This document shows positions 1-12,200 of a stretch of 64,000 nucleotides of DNA, one piece after another (the first letter of the stretch is position 1; each line of letters begins with the position of its first letter). A program made the translations under genes and the position numbers. The notes under the pieces are model-generated. The model made no database searches. It saw nothing but the letters and a program-made list of their open reading frames with translations, and had not been told where the DNA came from. Source of the stretch: Nemertoderma westbladi (Eukaryota > Xenacoelomorpha > Nemertodermatida > Nemertodermatidae); assembly GCA_032718475.1 (NCBI GenBank), contig JAUCBJ010005969.1, forward strand, positions 1-64,000. Reading direction: 5' to 3'.

Positions 1-32
1 AATTTATGTTTCATCATTTGTTTAATCTCTAG

Positions 33-568
33 AAAATCATGAATATTTTGAAAAATATACAGAAACAGCCACATAGTGAAATAGGACGATGAGTGAGGAA
101 GAGTGATAAATCAGAGGAAAGTGAGAATGATGAAACGGAGAGGGAGATAGAGAAAGAAGAAATGAGAGTGGTGGTGAAGAAAATGAGAGCGAGAAAGAAG
201 TCGAGGAACATGAAAGTGGTGAGGATAATGACTCAGATAATGAGGAGATATTAAGACATGTATTAGGAAATAAAAATAAATTGCAGAAGATAATTAGACA
301 ATTGAATGAAATGCAGAAACATTCGCATAAGGAGAGTGATAATGATGGAAATGAGAGTGATGAGGATGAATCGGAGGAGAATAGCGATGACAGTGAGGAA
401 GAATCAAAGGAGAGTAGCGATGACAGTGAGGAAGCATCAGAGGAGAATGACAATGAAAATGGACAGAAAATCAGAGTAGGGAATGGAAAAGTTATATCTC
501 CAGCAACTGTTGTATATCGACCTAGGATTATGAACAGTAACAGTCGCACAGTTAATGCGAGACATTAA
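33..568 (+). pseudogene. Possible acidic 3'-terminal exon of an upstream gene, disrupted
   Basis: A pyrimidine-rich tract ending in CTCTAG at 27-32 looks like a splice acceptor. The region after it codes for a Glu/Asp/Ser-rich acidic tail. The frame is broken: an in-frame TGA sits at 90-92, acidic coding continues in that frame to about 160, then shifts. From 134 the other frame is open and ends at a TAA at 566-568, with runs such as SDEDESEEN and DDSEEE. The tail QKHSHKESDND resembles QKQPHSE near the start, so the exon may contain an internal duplication. I do not recognise the protein. It could be a decayed last exon, a pseudogene, or a real exon with sequence errors. No signal or membrane segment is visible. 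Confidence 0.35.
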
Positions 569-658
569 TTATAACCGAAATATTGTATATGTTTGAAATA
601 TTTATTATATTTAGTCGTATTAATTATGTAATTTCATAATAATATGCTTAATTAAACA

Positions 659-664
659 AATAAA
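659..664 (+). promoter_or_regulatory. Poly(A) signal AATAAA
   Basis: A canonical AATAAA lies 91 bases after the stop codon at 568, in AT-rich DNA. This fits the 3' end of the exon at 33-568. The hexamer is common by chance in AT-rich sequence, so support is only positional. Confidence 0.4.
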
Positions 665-887
665 GTCAACTTGATCCTGAGTTCTGAGTCGTTTTGTGTG
701 GTGGTGGGTAATTGTATTTGTAATTTTAATTTGTGTAATGGTCTAATATATATTATATATTATAAACCACTATAAATGATCAGTCCTGTCTGATCCTATT
801 TTAAATGCATAATGAATGAGTAACCAAAACATCAAATTAGTTAAACATTTTGACAACAGATAAACAAATATTCTCCTGTGGGGAGAA

Positions 888-1547
888 GTGGTGGCTGTGG
901 TTGTGGCTGTGGTTGTGACTGTGGCTGTGGCTGTGGCTGTGGTTGTGGCTGTGGCTGTGGCTGTGGCTGTGGCTGTGGTTGTGGTTGTGGCTGTGGCTGT
1001 GGTTGTGGCTGTGGCTGTGGTTGTGGCTGTGGTTGTGGCTGTGGCTGTGGCTGTGGCTGTGGCTGTGGCTGTGGCTGTGGTTGTGGCTGTGGCTGTGGCT
1101 GTGGCTGTGGCTGTGGCTGTGGCTGTGGCTGTGGTTGTGGCTGTGGCTGTGGCTGTGGCTGTGGCTGTGGCTGTGGCTGTGGTTGTGGCTGTGGCTGTGG
1201 TTGTGGCTGTGGTTGTGGCTGTGGCTGTGGTTGTGGCTGTGGCTGTGGCTGTGGTTGTGGCTGTGGCTGTGGCTGTGGTTGTGGCTGTGGTTGTGGCTGT
1301 GGCTGTGGCTGTGGCTGTGGCTGTGGCTGTGGCTGTGGCTGTGGTTGTGGCTGTGGCTGTGGCTGTGGCTGTGGTTGTGGCTGTGGCTGTGGCTGTGGCT
1401 GTGGTGTGGCTGTGGCTGTGGCTGTGGTTGTGGCTGTGGCTGTGGTTGTGGCTGTGGTTGTGGCTGTGGTTGTGGCTGTGGCTGTGGTTGTGGCTGTGGC
1501 TGTGGCTGTGGTTGTGGCTGTGGTTGTGGCTGTGGCTGTGGCTGTGG
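888..1547 (+). repeat. Hexanucleotide microsatellite (TGTGGY)n
   Basis: About 660 bases of near-perfect TGTGGC with scattered TGTGGT variants and one length slip near 1404. The lack of stops makes all three plus frames open as alternating Gly-Cys, Ala-Val or Leu-Trp, so these frames are not genes. The flanks at 569-887 and 1548-1617 show no coding signal. Confidence 0.95.
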
Positions 1548-1617
1548 GGAGTGCCTCAGGTCTTAAATCAGAGTCTTACAAATTCGAACGTTAACGAACA
1601 AATTCAAACGTTACTGT

Positions 1618-1800
1618 TCCACCTTGGTGTAGTGGTTGCTTTGAATTCACATCTCCAATAGGTCGTGGGTTCAATCCTCACATGGACCAGGGCAGTTTTC
1701 GTTCGATCAGCAATAGGCCTAACTATACAAAATGTAGTATTATTGCCTAGTAACCAATTCATAGCTACCGTATGGTTTTTACTTTGAGACATTTCACCCT
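1618..1800 (+). mobile_element. tRNA-derived SINE or degenerate tRNA
   Basis: Bases 1618-1689 have the layout of a tRNA gene. There is an A-box-like TGGTGTAGTGGTT, a B-box-like GGTTCAATCC, a five-pair T stem around TTCAATC, partial acceptor pairing and a trailing CCA-like end. The acceptor stem has two mismatches and no clean anticodon stem forms, so a functional tRNA is unlikely. The unrelated sequence that follows is probably the SINE body; its end is not defined. Confidence 0.45.
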
Positions 1801-1810
1801 CTAGCAGCAG

Positions 1811-3299
1811 ACTCGGATCTTCAGACTACTCTGTGACTCCGCAAAAAGATATAGCCTATATTGTAATAGATATCGACTGGGGGGTCAAAATTAAGTAATA
1901 ATATATCTAAAAAAGTCTCAAACATCTTACCTCATGGCTCGCCCCTCAGAAATCTTAAGCAATATAGCTTCATATTTTTTAAGGAAAACTGGTAAACGAG
2001 ATTTGTTACTTACGCATACCTCGCAGACTTAAGTAATTAATTATACAGTAGGTTAGATCGTTTTGAGAGTAGGACCATTGGAAACAGCGCCTTCGAAAAC
2101 CTCAGTACAAATAAAATTAATAAGATTAACAGGATATAGCTTGTTATAATAAAACTTAAATTATAATACAGTAGAACAATTAGGGTTGTAAATAAAAACA
2201 AATTCAATAAATTGAAGATAAACTGTATATAACTTATGTATTAAAAGAGGGCCTTATTTAATTATGTGCGATCAGGCGCGCAGGTTTAAATTAACATATG
2301 CGCTCGCATATGCGGTAATTAATGGTTGTAGTTGGCCTATGTGCGATTGAGGTGATGCTGGCGCGTAAGATGCAAACCGAAGGTTTCCAATCTTACATGA
2401 TAACGAAGCTAAAGGCTATCAAGGCAACATACCAAGGCAGTCCCCACCCACAGCTGTAGGTTTGAATAATTTAAACTCTGTGGCAGGCCCCATTCACGCG
2501 TTGACGTACAGTATAGGATTCAAAGGGATTAATCTTGCTACGTCTAATAAGAGCCCAACGACCGCAGATTATTGAGGGATGACTCAGGGCCAAACTGGTC
2601 CACTTTATTTTCGAGTGAGGGTAATTTATGTTTTGGGCCCCGCTCGCATGTTTATATTTAATTCTACCTTTACCTACTGTATGGCAAAAATAATACAAAT
2701 GTATTGTATATTGTAATGTACAGTGCCTATTGTATTGTACATTTCGTTTGTTATAGTACAATTTATTCATCTCGCGTCCCTATCTGATTGATTTGTGTCA
2801 AATTAAATTGCCTTTGGCAACATTATTTGATACAAATCGATTGATTAAACAATTAATTAATTGTTTAATCGACCAATTAATTAATTGTTTAATTAATTAA
2901 TGACCTACTTAACACCCAAGGTGTGAAGTGGGTCCAACTGTCGCCAGAGAGTGGCATACTATTACTACTCATCCAGTTGCTTTTTAGTCATTAACATACT
3001 TTGGTCCTTGGATCGGTTAATAATAATATAATATTATTAATATTATTGTCAATTCATATTAATGGTTCTTCAAGTGTTTGCTTCAATCTATTTTCTGTTG
3101 TAGTTGATGTTTGATTTTTTATAAACAGGCGCGTGCGTACCACTGCTGTACCAGTACGCCGCCCTCCAGATTTTTTTCTTTTTGATATTTTAAGTTTCTG
3201 TTTCTATGGTTATACCAGGGTATTTATTACCTCCCAATTATTTATTTATTAATATTGCTTAGGGAATCTTTTGTGGGATTTTGACTCATTTTTTCACAG
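1811..3299. other. AT-rich non-coding interval upstream of the giant exon
   Basis: I see no convincing exon here. The sequence is AT-rich with short palindromes, and it ends in a pyrimidine tract and CACAG at 3295-3299, the acceptor of the giant exon. Any promoter or first exon of the titin-like gene could lie here or left of the window. Confidence 0.4.
2843..2870. repeat. Perfect 28-bp AT-rich palindrome
   Basis: The 28 bases from GATTAAAC to GTTTAATC equal their own reverse complement. Partial copies of the same AATTAATTGTTTAATC motif continue to about 2900. It may be a MITE remnant; no function is implied. Confidence 0.8.
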
Positions 3300-6200
3300 A
3301 TTTATCCATTTGATGAAGATGACGGACAGTTAAAACGGAAACCTAAGAAAGATAAACCATTGCCTCGACAACCAAGTCTAGATTCTGATACAACGATGGG
3401 TCTAAAAGGTAAGCCGCCAACCTTTCTTTCACAACTTTCCCCCGTTATTGAAGGTGATATAATTACTATAGAGGGTGAGGTTGATGGGGAACCTTTACCA
3501 TCCGTGGAATGGTTTCTTAACGATAAACCATCATCGACTTACATCGACGATGTGTCTGTCCATCAGGATGGTAACAGAATCTATCTGCAGCTACGTAATC
3601 TATTTAATTACGGTAATAGTGAGTTTAAGTGTACTATTACTAACCAATCTGGCTCATCTACATCCACAGTGGCTTTATCTTTAGAGGATAATGTAGGAGG
3701 TGGTGATGATGCCATGGAGGCTGATTGTCTTCCGGCCAGGTTTATAGAGCATTTGAGCGCTCAGGTTGATGGAGATGGAGTTTCCTTACAGGGGCGGTTA
3801 GAGGGGTTGCCAAGACCGACTGTACAATGGTTCCTCAACAAGGAACCTATACAAGATGGTGGGTACTTCACTATCCAAGAGTTTGATGATGGGCGAGTGA
3901 ATCTCGATATTCGCAATATATCAGAGTTCGGTTCTTGCGCGATTGAATGTGTCATCTCCAATGTTAAAAGCAAGGCTACATCGAAAGTCATGTTGGATAT
4001 GCAGTCACCCTCTCCGGGGGATGTAGCTGATGGTGAAGAAGATATAGCTGCTACGTTTGCAGAAAAGGTCACGGCTAAAATGATTAGTGGAGAAATATTA
4101 AAGCTGGAAGGATTGGTTGTGGGAAATCCTCGACCAGAAATCGAATGGTTTATTAATGACATCCCTGTTGCGTATCCTGGTGATGTTATCACAGAGTATA
4201 CACCTGAAGGGCGAGTTTTCCTTCAACTTGAAAACCTAAGTCGATATACTTCCTCAACATTTAAGTGTATTGCCAGTAACAGACGCGGTAAAGCCACTTC
4301 TTCGGTTAATGTTGCTATGGGCAAACCGGAAGGAGCTCCAAGTGCAGCTAAAGCTGCCCCTCGGTTTGTAGAAAAACTTACGCCACAAATTGAAGGCACT
4401 TCGGTAACATTAGTGGGTAAAGTAGAAGGAGAGCCCAAGCCAGAAGTAGCTTGGTTTATAAATGATGAACCAGCAGCAAATGTTAGTGGCGTTAAAGTTG
4501 CCCCAACAACAGACGGAAAGATTTCCCTCCACATGGAAGATATTTATAATCGCGGTAACGTTGATATCAAATGTGTTGCATCTAATCAAAGTGGAGAATC
4601 GACTTCTACAGTCACTTTGGCTTTTGGTGCTCCAAATAAAGAAGAAAAAGCTAAGAAAATGACTCAACTAAAAGACATGATCCCTCCGAAGTTTGTAGAA
4701 AAACTTTCAGCTGTAATTAAGGATGACATTGTTACAATTACTGGAAAGATTACAGGGGTTCCTTTTCCAGAGGTTGTATGGAAGCTTAATAATGAAGTAA
4801 TATCAAAAGAAACTAAAGATATAACAACAAGTATCAGTGAGGAAGGTGAGCTGTTTCTAGAAATGAACAATTTATATGGATCAGTCACATTCAAATGTAT
4901 CATTTCTAATCCTAGAGGGAAAGCTTCATCCACACTCTCCTTAACTCTTGATGCACCACCTGCGAAATCAAGCTTAACAATAACACCTAAATTTATAAAA
5001 GATTTGGAAGTACTTGTTGAAGGTGACACAGCTATATTGAAATGTCAAGTGGTCGGTTCACCATTTCCAAAGGTAGAATGGCGAAGAAATGATATCATCG
5101 TAACAAATTCAGATGACTTTGAAATTACAAATATGGATGATATTTTATTGCTAATTGTGAAACGGTTTTCGTATTATGGTTCATCAACATATTCGTGTAC
5201 TTTATCAAATCCCAGTGGCTCAACTACTAGCTCTGTTGCAATAGAACTAGATGACGCCAAGCAAGATGACAGTAATATTACTAATCAACAAAGTGAAGAC
5301 ATTGCTCAAAGAGCTGCACCCCAATTCGTAGAAAAACTTACCCCGCAAGTAGAAGGCACTTCGGTAACATTAGTGGGTAAAGTGGATGGAAAACCCAAGC
5401 CAGAAGTAGCTTGGTTTATAAATGATGAACCGGCAGCAAATGTTAGTGGCGTTAAAGTTGCCCCAACAACAGACGGAAAGATTTCCCTCCACATGGAAGA
5501 TATTTATAATCGCGGTAACGTTGATATCAAATGCGTGGCATCTAATCAAAGTGGAGAATCGACCTCTACAGTCTCTTTAGATTTTGGTGCTCCAAAAAAA
5601 GAAGAAAAAGCTAAGAAAATGACTCAACTAAAAGACATGATCCCTCCAAAGTTTGTAGAAAAACTTTCAGCTGTAATTAAGGATGACATTGTTACAATTA
5701 CTGGAAAGATTACAGGGGTTCCTTTTCCAGAGGTTGTATGGAAGCTTAATAATGAAGTTATAACAAAAGAAACTAAAGATATAACAACAAATATCAGTGA
5801 GGAAGGTGAGCTGTTTCTAGAAATGAACAATTTATATGGATCAGTCACATTCAAATGTATCATTTCTAATCCTAGAGGGAAAGCTTCATCCACACTCTCC
5901 TTAACTCTTGACAAACCGCCTGAGAAATCAAACCTTATAGTAACACCGAAGTTTATAAAAGAGTTGGAAGCAGTCAGTGAAGGTGATACTGTCATACTGA
6001 AATGTCAAGTGGTTGGTTCACCATTTCCGGAGGTAGAATGGCGTAGAAATGGTGTCATTATAACTAATTCAGATGACTTTGAAATAACAACTATGGATGA
6101 TATTTTATTGCTAATTGTTAAACGTTTTTCACATTATGGAAAGTCAACTTATTCGTGCAATATTTCTAATGTAAACGGTTCTTCTACTAACTCTATTTCA

Positions 6201-9200
6201 ATGGAGTTAGACGATGATAAACAAGATGATGCTGTGCCCCACAGACTAGACGATGATGACTTAGAACAAAAGCGGCAGCCCAAGATGAGGAAACGGTCTG
6301 AGCAAATTGAAAGCATTAAACCAGAACGTAATTTACCACTGGAGTCTCCAATGGAAGTTGTAGATGGAGGTGGACCGGTCGAAAAGACTAATTTAAAACG
6401 AAAGGATAGCAAAGCAGAAATTCTGGACAATTCTGGTACTGAGCTTGATATTAAACCAAAGATTAAAAGAACTGAAAGCATTAAAGATTCAAGGGATGAC
6501 ATACTAGTAGAGACTGTCGAATCTAAACAGAATATAGAAACGCAAGAAAAGAGGAAGCACAGCTTGAGTGAGGTCGAGCTTGTTAAAAAACCTAAGTTGA
6601 AGAATGAAGACACTGTTTCTCCAAAATTTATTGAAAAACTTAAACCTCAGATTAAATCTGATACTATTACAATTTCGGGATACATTACAGGCACCCCCCA
6701 ACCTACAGTTGAATGGTTTATAAATGATGTCCAAATAACAGCTGACCAACATAATGTATCAATGGAATCTTTTCAAGATGGTAAGATAGTGTTCAAAATG
6801 GTTAATACTAAATATGTTGGAAAAACCATGTTTAAATGCGTATTACGCAATAGTAAAGGGAAGACAACTTCGAAGCTATCAATAAATTTGAAAAGTCTGG
6901 AATCTGCAGAAAGTGAAAACATCTCTGTAGAAAATGACAATGAAGAAGAAAGTATGAGAAAAATTGAACCCGAAGAAGAAACTAGCACCAGTCCCAAAGA
7001 TGTTGAAAATAATCTAGTTGAGGAGACTACAATCGAACCTGAAAAGAAACCTAAATTAAAAGTTAAGTTACCTGCAGAAACAGCAGAAGAAGCCGAGAGG
7101 CCTAAACGAAAACACGAAGACAATGAGAAGGAGTTGGTACAAGAAACTGTAAGTGAAGCTGAGCAGAAACCAAAATTAAAAATTAAGATGCCAGACGAAG
7201 TACCAGAAGAATCTGAGGAAAAACCAGAGAAAAAACCTAAGCTTAAACGTAAAGACAGTGAAAAGAAATTAAAAGCAGAAACTAAGGTTGAACCAGAAGA
7301 GAAACCAAATCTTAAATCCAAAGCTCCTGAGAAAGTAGCTGAGGAAACTAAGGTTGAACCAGAAGAGAAACCTAAGCTTAAACGTAAAGACAGTGAAAAG
7401 AAATTAAAAGCAGAAACTAAGGTTGAACCAGAAGAGAAACCAAAGCTTAAATCCAAAGCCCCTGAGAAAGTAGCTGAGGAAACTAAGGTTGAACCCGAAG
7501 AGAAACCAAAACTTAAATCCAAAGCCCCTGAGAAAGTAGCTGAGGAAACTAAGGTTGAACCAGAAGAGGAACCTAAGCTTAAAAGTAAAGACAGTGAAAA
7601 GAAATTAAAAGACGAAACTAAGGTTGAACCAGAAGAGAAACCAAAGCTTAAATCCAAAGCTCCTGCGAAAGTAGCTGAGGAAACTAAGGTTGAACCAGAA
7701 GAGAAACCTAAGCTTAAACGTAAAGACAGTGAAAACAAATTAAAAGACGAAACTAAGGTTGAACCAGAAGATAAACCAAAACTGAAATCCAAAGCTCCTG
7801 AGAAAGTAGCTGAGGAAACTAAGGTTGAACCAGAAGAGAAACCTAAGCTTAACTCTAAAGCCCCTGAGAAAGTAGCTGAGGAAACTAAGGTTGAACCAGA
7901 AGAGAAACCTAAGCTTAAACGTAAAGACAGTGAAAAGAAATTAAAAGACGAAACTAAGGTTGAACCAGAAGAGAAACCAAATCTTAAATCCAAAGCTCCT
8001 GAGAAAGTAGCTGAGGAAACTAAGGTTGAACCAGAAGAGAAACCTAAGCTTAAACGTAAAGACAGTGAAAAGAAATTAAAAGACGAAACTAAGGTTGAAC
8101 CAGAAGAGAAACCAAAGCTTAAATCCAAAGCTCCTGAGAAAGTAGCTGAGGAAACTAAGGTTGAACCAGAAGAGAAACCTAAGCTTAAATCTAAAGCCCC
8201 TGAGAAAGTAGCTGAGGAAACTAAGGTTGAACAAGAAGAGAAACCTAAGCTTAAACGTAAAGACAGTGAAAAGAAATTAAAAGACGAAACTAAGGTTGAA
8301 CCAGAAGAGAAACCAAAGCTTAAATCCAAAGCTCCTGAGAAAGTAGCTGAGGAAACTAAGGTTGAACCAGAAGAGAAACCTAAGCTTAACTCTAAAGCCC
8401 CTCAGAAAGTAGCTGAGGAAACTAAGGTAGAACCAGAAGAGAAACCTAAGCTTAAACGTAAAGACAGTGAAAAGAAATTAAAAGCCGAAACTATAGTTGA
8501 ACCAGAAGAGAAACCAAAACTGAAATCCAAAGCCCCTGAGAAAGTAGCTGAGGAAACTAAGATTGAACCAGAAAAGAAACCAAAACTTAAATCCAAAGCT
8601 CCTGAGAAAGTAGCCGAGGAAACTAAGGTTGAACCAGAAGAGAAACCAAAACTGAAATCCAAAGCCCCTGAAATAGTAGCTGAGGAAACTAAGGTAGAAC
8701 CAGAAGAGAAACCTAAGCTTAAACGTAAAGACAGTGAAAAGAAATTAAAAGCCGAAACTATAGTTGAACCAGAAGAGAAACCAAAACTGAAATCCAAAGC
8801 CCCTGAGAAAGTAGCTGAGGAAACTAAGGTAGAACCAGAAGAGAAACCTAAGCTTAAACGTAAAGACAGTGAAAATAAATTAAAAGCCGAAACTATAGTT
8901 GAACCAGAAGAGAAACCTAAGCTTAAACGTAAAGACAGTGAAAATAAATTAAAAGCCGAAACTATAGTTGAACCAGAAGAGAAACCAAAACTGAAATCCA
9001 AAGCCCCTGAGAAAGTAGCTGAGGAAACTAAGGTAGAACCAGAAGAGAAACCTAAGCTTAAACATAAAGACAGTGAAAAGAAATTAAAAGACGAAACTAA
9101 GGTTGAACCAGAAGGGAAACCAAAGCTTAAATCCAAAGCTCCTGAGAAAGTAGCTGAGGAAACTAAGGTTGAACCAGAAGAGAAACCTAAGCTTAAACGT

Positions 9201-12200
9201 AAAGACAGTGAAAAGAAATTAAAAGATGAAACTAAGTTTGAACCAGAAGAGAAACCAAAGCTTAAATCCAAAGCCCCTGAGAAAGTAGCTGAGGAAACTA
9301 AAGTTGAACCAGAAGAGAAACCTAAGCTTAAACGTAAAGACAGTGAAAAGAAATTAAAAGATGAAACTAAGTTTGAACCAGAAGAGAAACCAAAGCTTAA
9401 ATCCAAAGCTCCTGAGAAAGTAGCTGAGGAAACTAAGGTTGAACCAGAAGAGAAACCTAAGCTTAAACGTAAAGACAGTGAGAAGAAATTAAAAGACGAA
9501 ACTAAGGTTGAACCAGAAGAGAAACCAAAGCTTAAATCCAAAGTTCCTGAGAAAGTAGCTGAGGAAACTAAAGTTGAACCAGAAGAGAAACCTAAGCTTA
9601 AACGTAAAGACAGTGAAAAGAAATTAAAAGATGAAACTAAGGTTGAACCAGAAGAGAAACCAAAGCTTAAATCCAAAGCTCCTGAGAAAGTAGCTGAGGA
9701 AACTAAAGTTGAACCAGAAGAGAAACCTAAGCTTAAACGTAAAGACAGTGAAAAGAAATTAAAAGACGAAACTAAGGTTGAACCAGAAGAGAAACCAAAG
9801 CCTAAATCCAAAGCTCCTGAGAAAGTAGCTGAGGAAACTAAGGTTGAACCAGAAGAGAAACCTAAGCTTAAACGTAAAGACAGTGAAAAGAAATTAAAAG
9901 ACGAAACTAAGGTTGAACCAGAAGTGAAACCAAAACTGAAATCCAAAGCCCCTGAGAAAGTAGCTGAGGAAACTAAGGTTGAACCAGAAGAGAAACCTAA
10001 GCTTAAACGTAAAGACAGTGAAAAGAAATTAAAAGACGAAACTAAGGTTGAACCAGAAGAGAAACCAAAGCTTAAATCCAAAGCTCCTGAGAAAGTAGCT
10101 GAGGAAACTAAGGTTGAACCAGAAGAGAAACCTAAGCTTAACTCTAAAGCCCCTGAGAAAGTAGCTGAGGAAACTAAGGTAGAACCAGAAGAGAAACCTA
10201 AGCTTAAACGTAAAGACAGTGAAAAGAAATTAAAAGCCGAAACTATAGTTGAACCAGAAGAGAAACCAAAACTGAAATCCAAAGCCCCTGAGAAAGTAGC
10301 TGAGGTTACTAAGGTTGAACCAGAAGAGAAACCAAAACTTAAATACAAAGCCCCTGAGAAAGTAGCTGAGGAAACTAAGGTAGAACCAGAAGAGAAACCT
10401 AAGCTTAAACGTAAAGACAGTGAAAAGAAATTAAGAGACGAAACTAAGGTTGAACCAGAAGAGAAACCAAAGCTTAAATCCAAAGCTCCTGAGAAAGTAG
10501 CTGAGCAAACTAAGGTTGAACCAGAAGAGAAACCTAAGCTTAAATCCAAAGCCCCTGAGAAAGTAGCTGAGGAAACTAATGTTGAACCAGAAGAGAAACC
10601 TAAGCTTAAACGTAAAGACAGTGAAATGAAATTAAAAGCCGAAACTAAGGTTGAACCAGAAGAGAAACCTAATCTTAAATCCAAAGCCACTGAGAAAGTA
10701 GCTGAGGAAACCAAGGTTGAACCAGAAGAGAAACCTAAGCTTAAACGTAAAGACAGTGAAAAGAAATTAAAAGCCGAAACTATAGTTGAACCAGAAGAGA
10801 AACCAAAACTTAAATTCAAAGCCCCTGAGAAAGTAGCTGATGAAACTAAGGTTGAACCAGAAGAGAAACCTAAGCTTAAACGTAAAGACAGTGAAAAGAA
10901 ATTAAAAGCCGAAACTATAGTTGAACCAGAAGATAAACCAAAACATAAATCCAAAGCCCCTGAGAAAGTAGCTGAGGAAACTAAGGTTGAACCAGAAGGG
11001 AAACCTAAGCTTAAACGTAAAGACAGTGAAAAGAAATTAAAAGCCGAAACTATAGTTGAACCAGAAGAGAAACCAAAACTTAAATCCAAAGCCCCTGAGA
11101 AAGTAGCTGATGAAACTAAGGTTGAACCAGAAGAGAAACCTAAGCTTAAACGTAAAGACAGTGAAAAGAAATTAAAAGCCGAAACTATAGTTGAACCAGA
11201 AGAGAAACCAAAACTTAAATCCAAAGCTCCTGAGAAAGTAGCTGAGGAAACTAAGGTTGTACCAGAAGAGAAACCAAAGCTTAAATCCAAAGCCCCTGAG
11301 AAAGTAGCTGAGGAAACTAAGGTTGAACCAGAGGAGAAACCAAAGCTTAAATCCAAAGCTCCTGAGAAAGTAGCTGAGGAATCTAAGGTTGAACCAGAAG
11401 AGAAACCAAAACTTAAATCCAAAGCCCCTGAGAAAGTAGCTCAGGAAACTAAGGTTGAACCAGAAGAGAAGCCAAAACTTAAATCCAAAGCCCCTGAGAA
11501 AGTAGCTGAGGAAACTAAGGTTGAACCAGAAGAGAAACCTAAGCTTAAACGTAAAGACAGTGAAAAGAAATTAAGAGACGAAACTAAGGTTGAACCAGAA
11601 GAGAAATTAAAACTGAAATCCAAAGCCCCTGAGAAAGTAGCTGAGGAAACTAAGGTTGAACCAGAAGAGAAACCAAAACTTAAATCCAAAGCTCCTGAGA
11701 AAGTAGCTGAGGAAACTAAGGTTGAACCAGAAGAGAAACCAAAACTTAAATCCAAAGCCCCTGAGAAAGTAGCTGATGAAACTAAGGTTGAACCAGAAGA
11801 GAAACCAAAACGTAAATCCAAAGCCCCTGAGAAAGTAGCTGAGGAAACTAAGGTTGAACCAGAAGAGAAACCAAAACGTAAATCCAAAGCCCCTGAGAAA
11901 GTAGCTGAGGAAACTATGGTTGAACCAGAAGAGAAACCTAAGCTTAAACGTAAAGACAGTGAAAAGAAATTAAAAGCCGAAACTATAGTTGAACCAGAAG
12001 AGAAACCAAAACTTAAATCCAAAGCCCCTGAGAAAGTAGCCGAGGAAACTAAGGTTGAACCAGAAGAGAAACCAAAACTTAAATCCAAAGCCGCTGAGAA
12101 AGTAGCTGAGGAAACTAAGGTTGAACCAGAAGAGAAACCTAAGCTTAAACGTAAAGACAGTGAAAAGAAATTAAGAGACGAAACTAAGGTTGAACCAGAA

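Noticed and set aside
29-549. Minus-strand Ser/Phe-rich frames opposite the acidic exon
   Set aside because: Antisense of Glu/Asp/Ser codons; no splice or signal evidence.
878-1661. Gly-Cys, Ala-Val and Leu-Trp repeat frames
   Set aside because: Translations of a hexamer microsatellite, open in all plus frames.
1618-1689. Functional tRNA gene
   Set aside because: Acceptor mismatches and no clean anticodon stem; tRNA-derived SINE is more likely.
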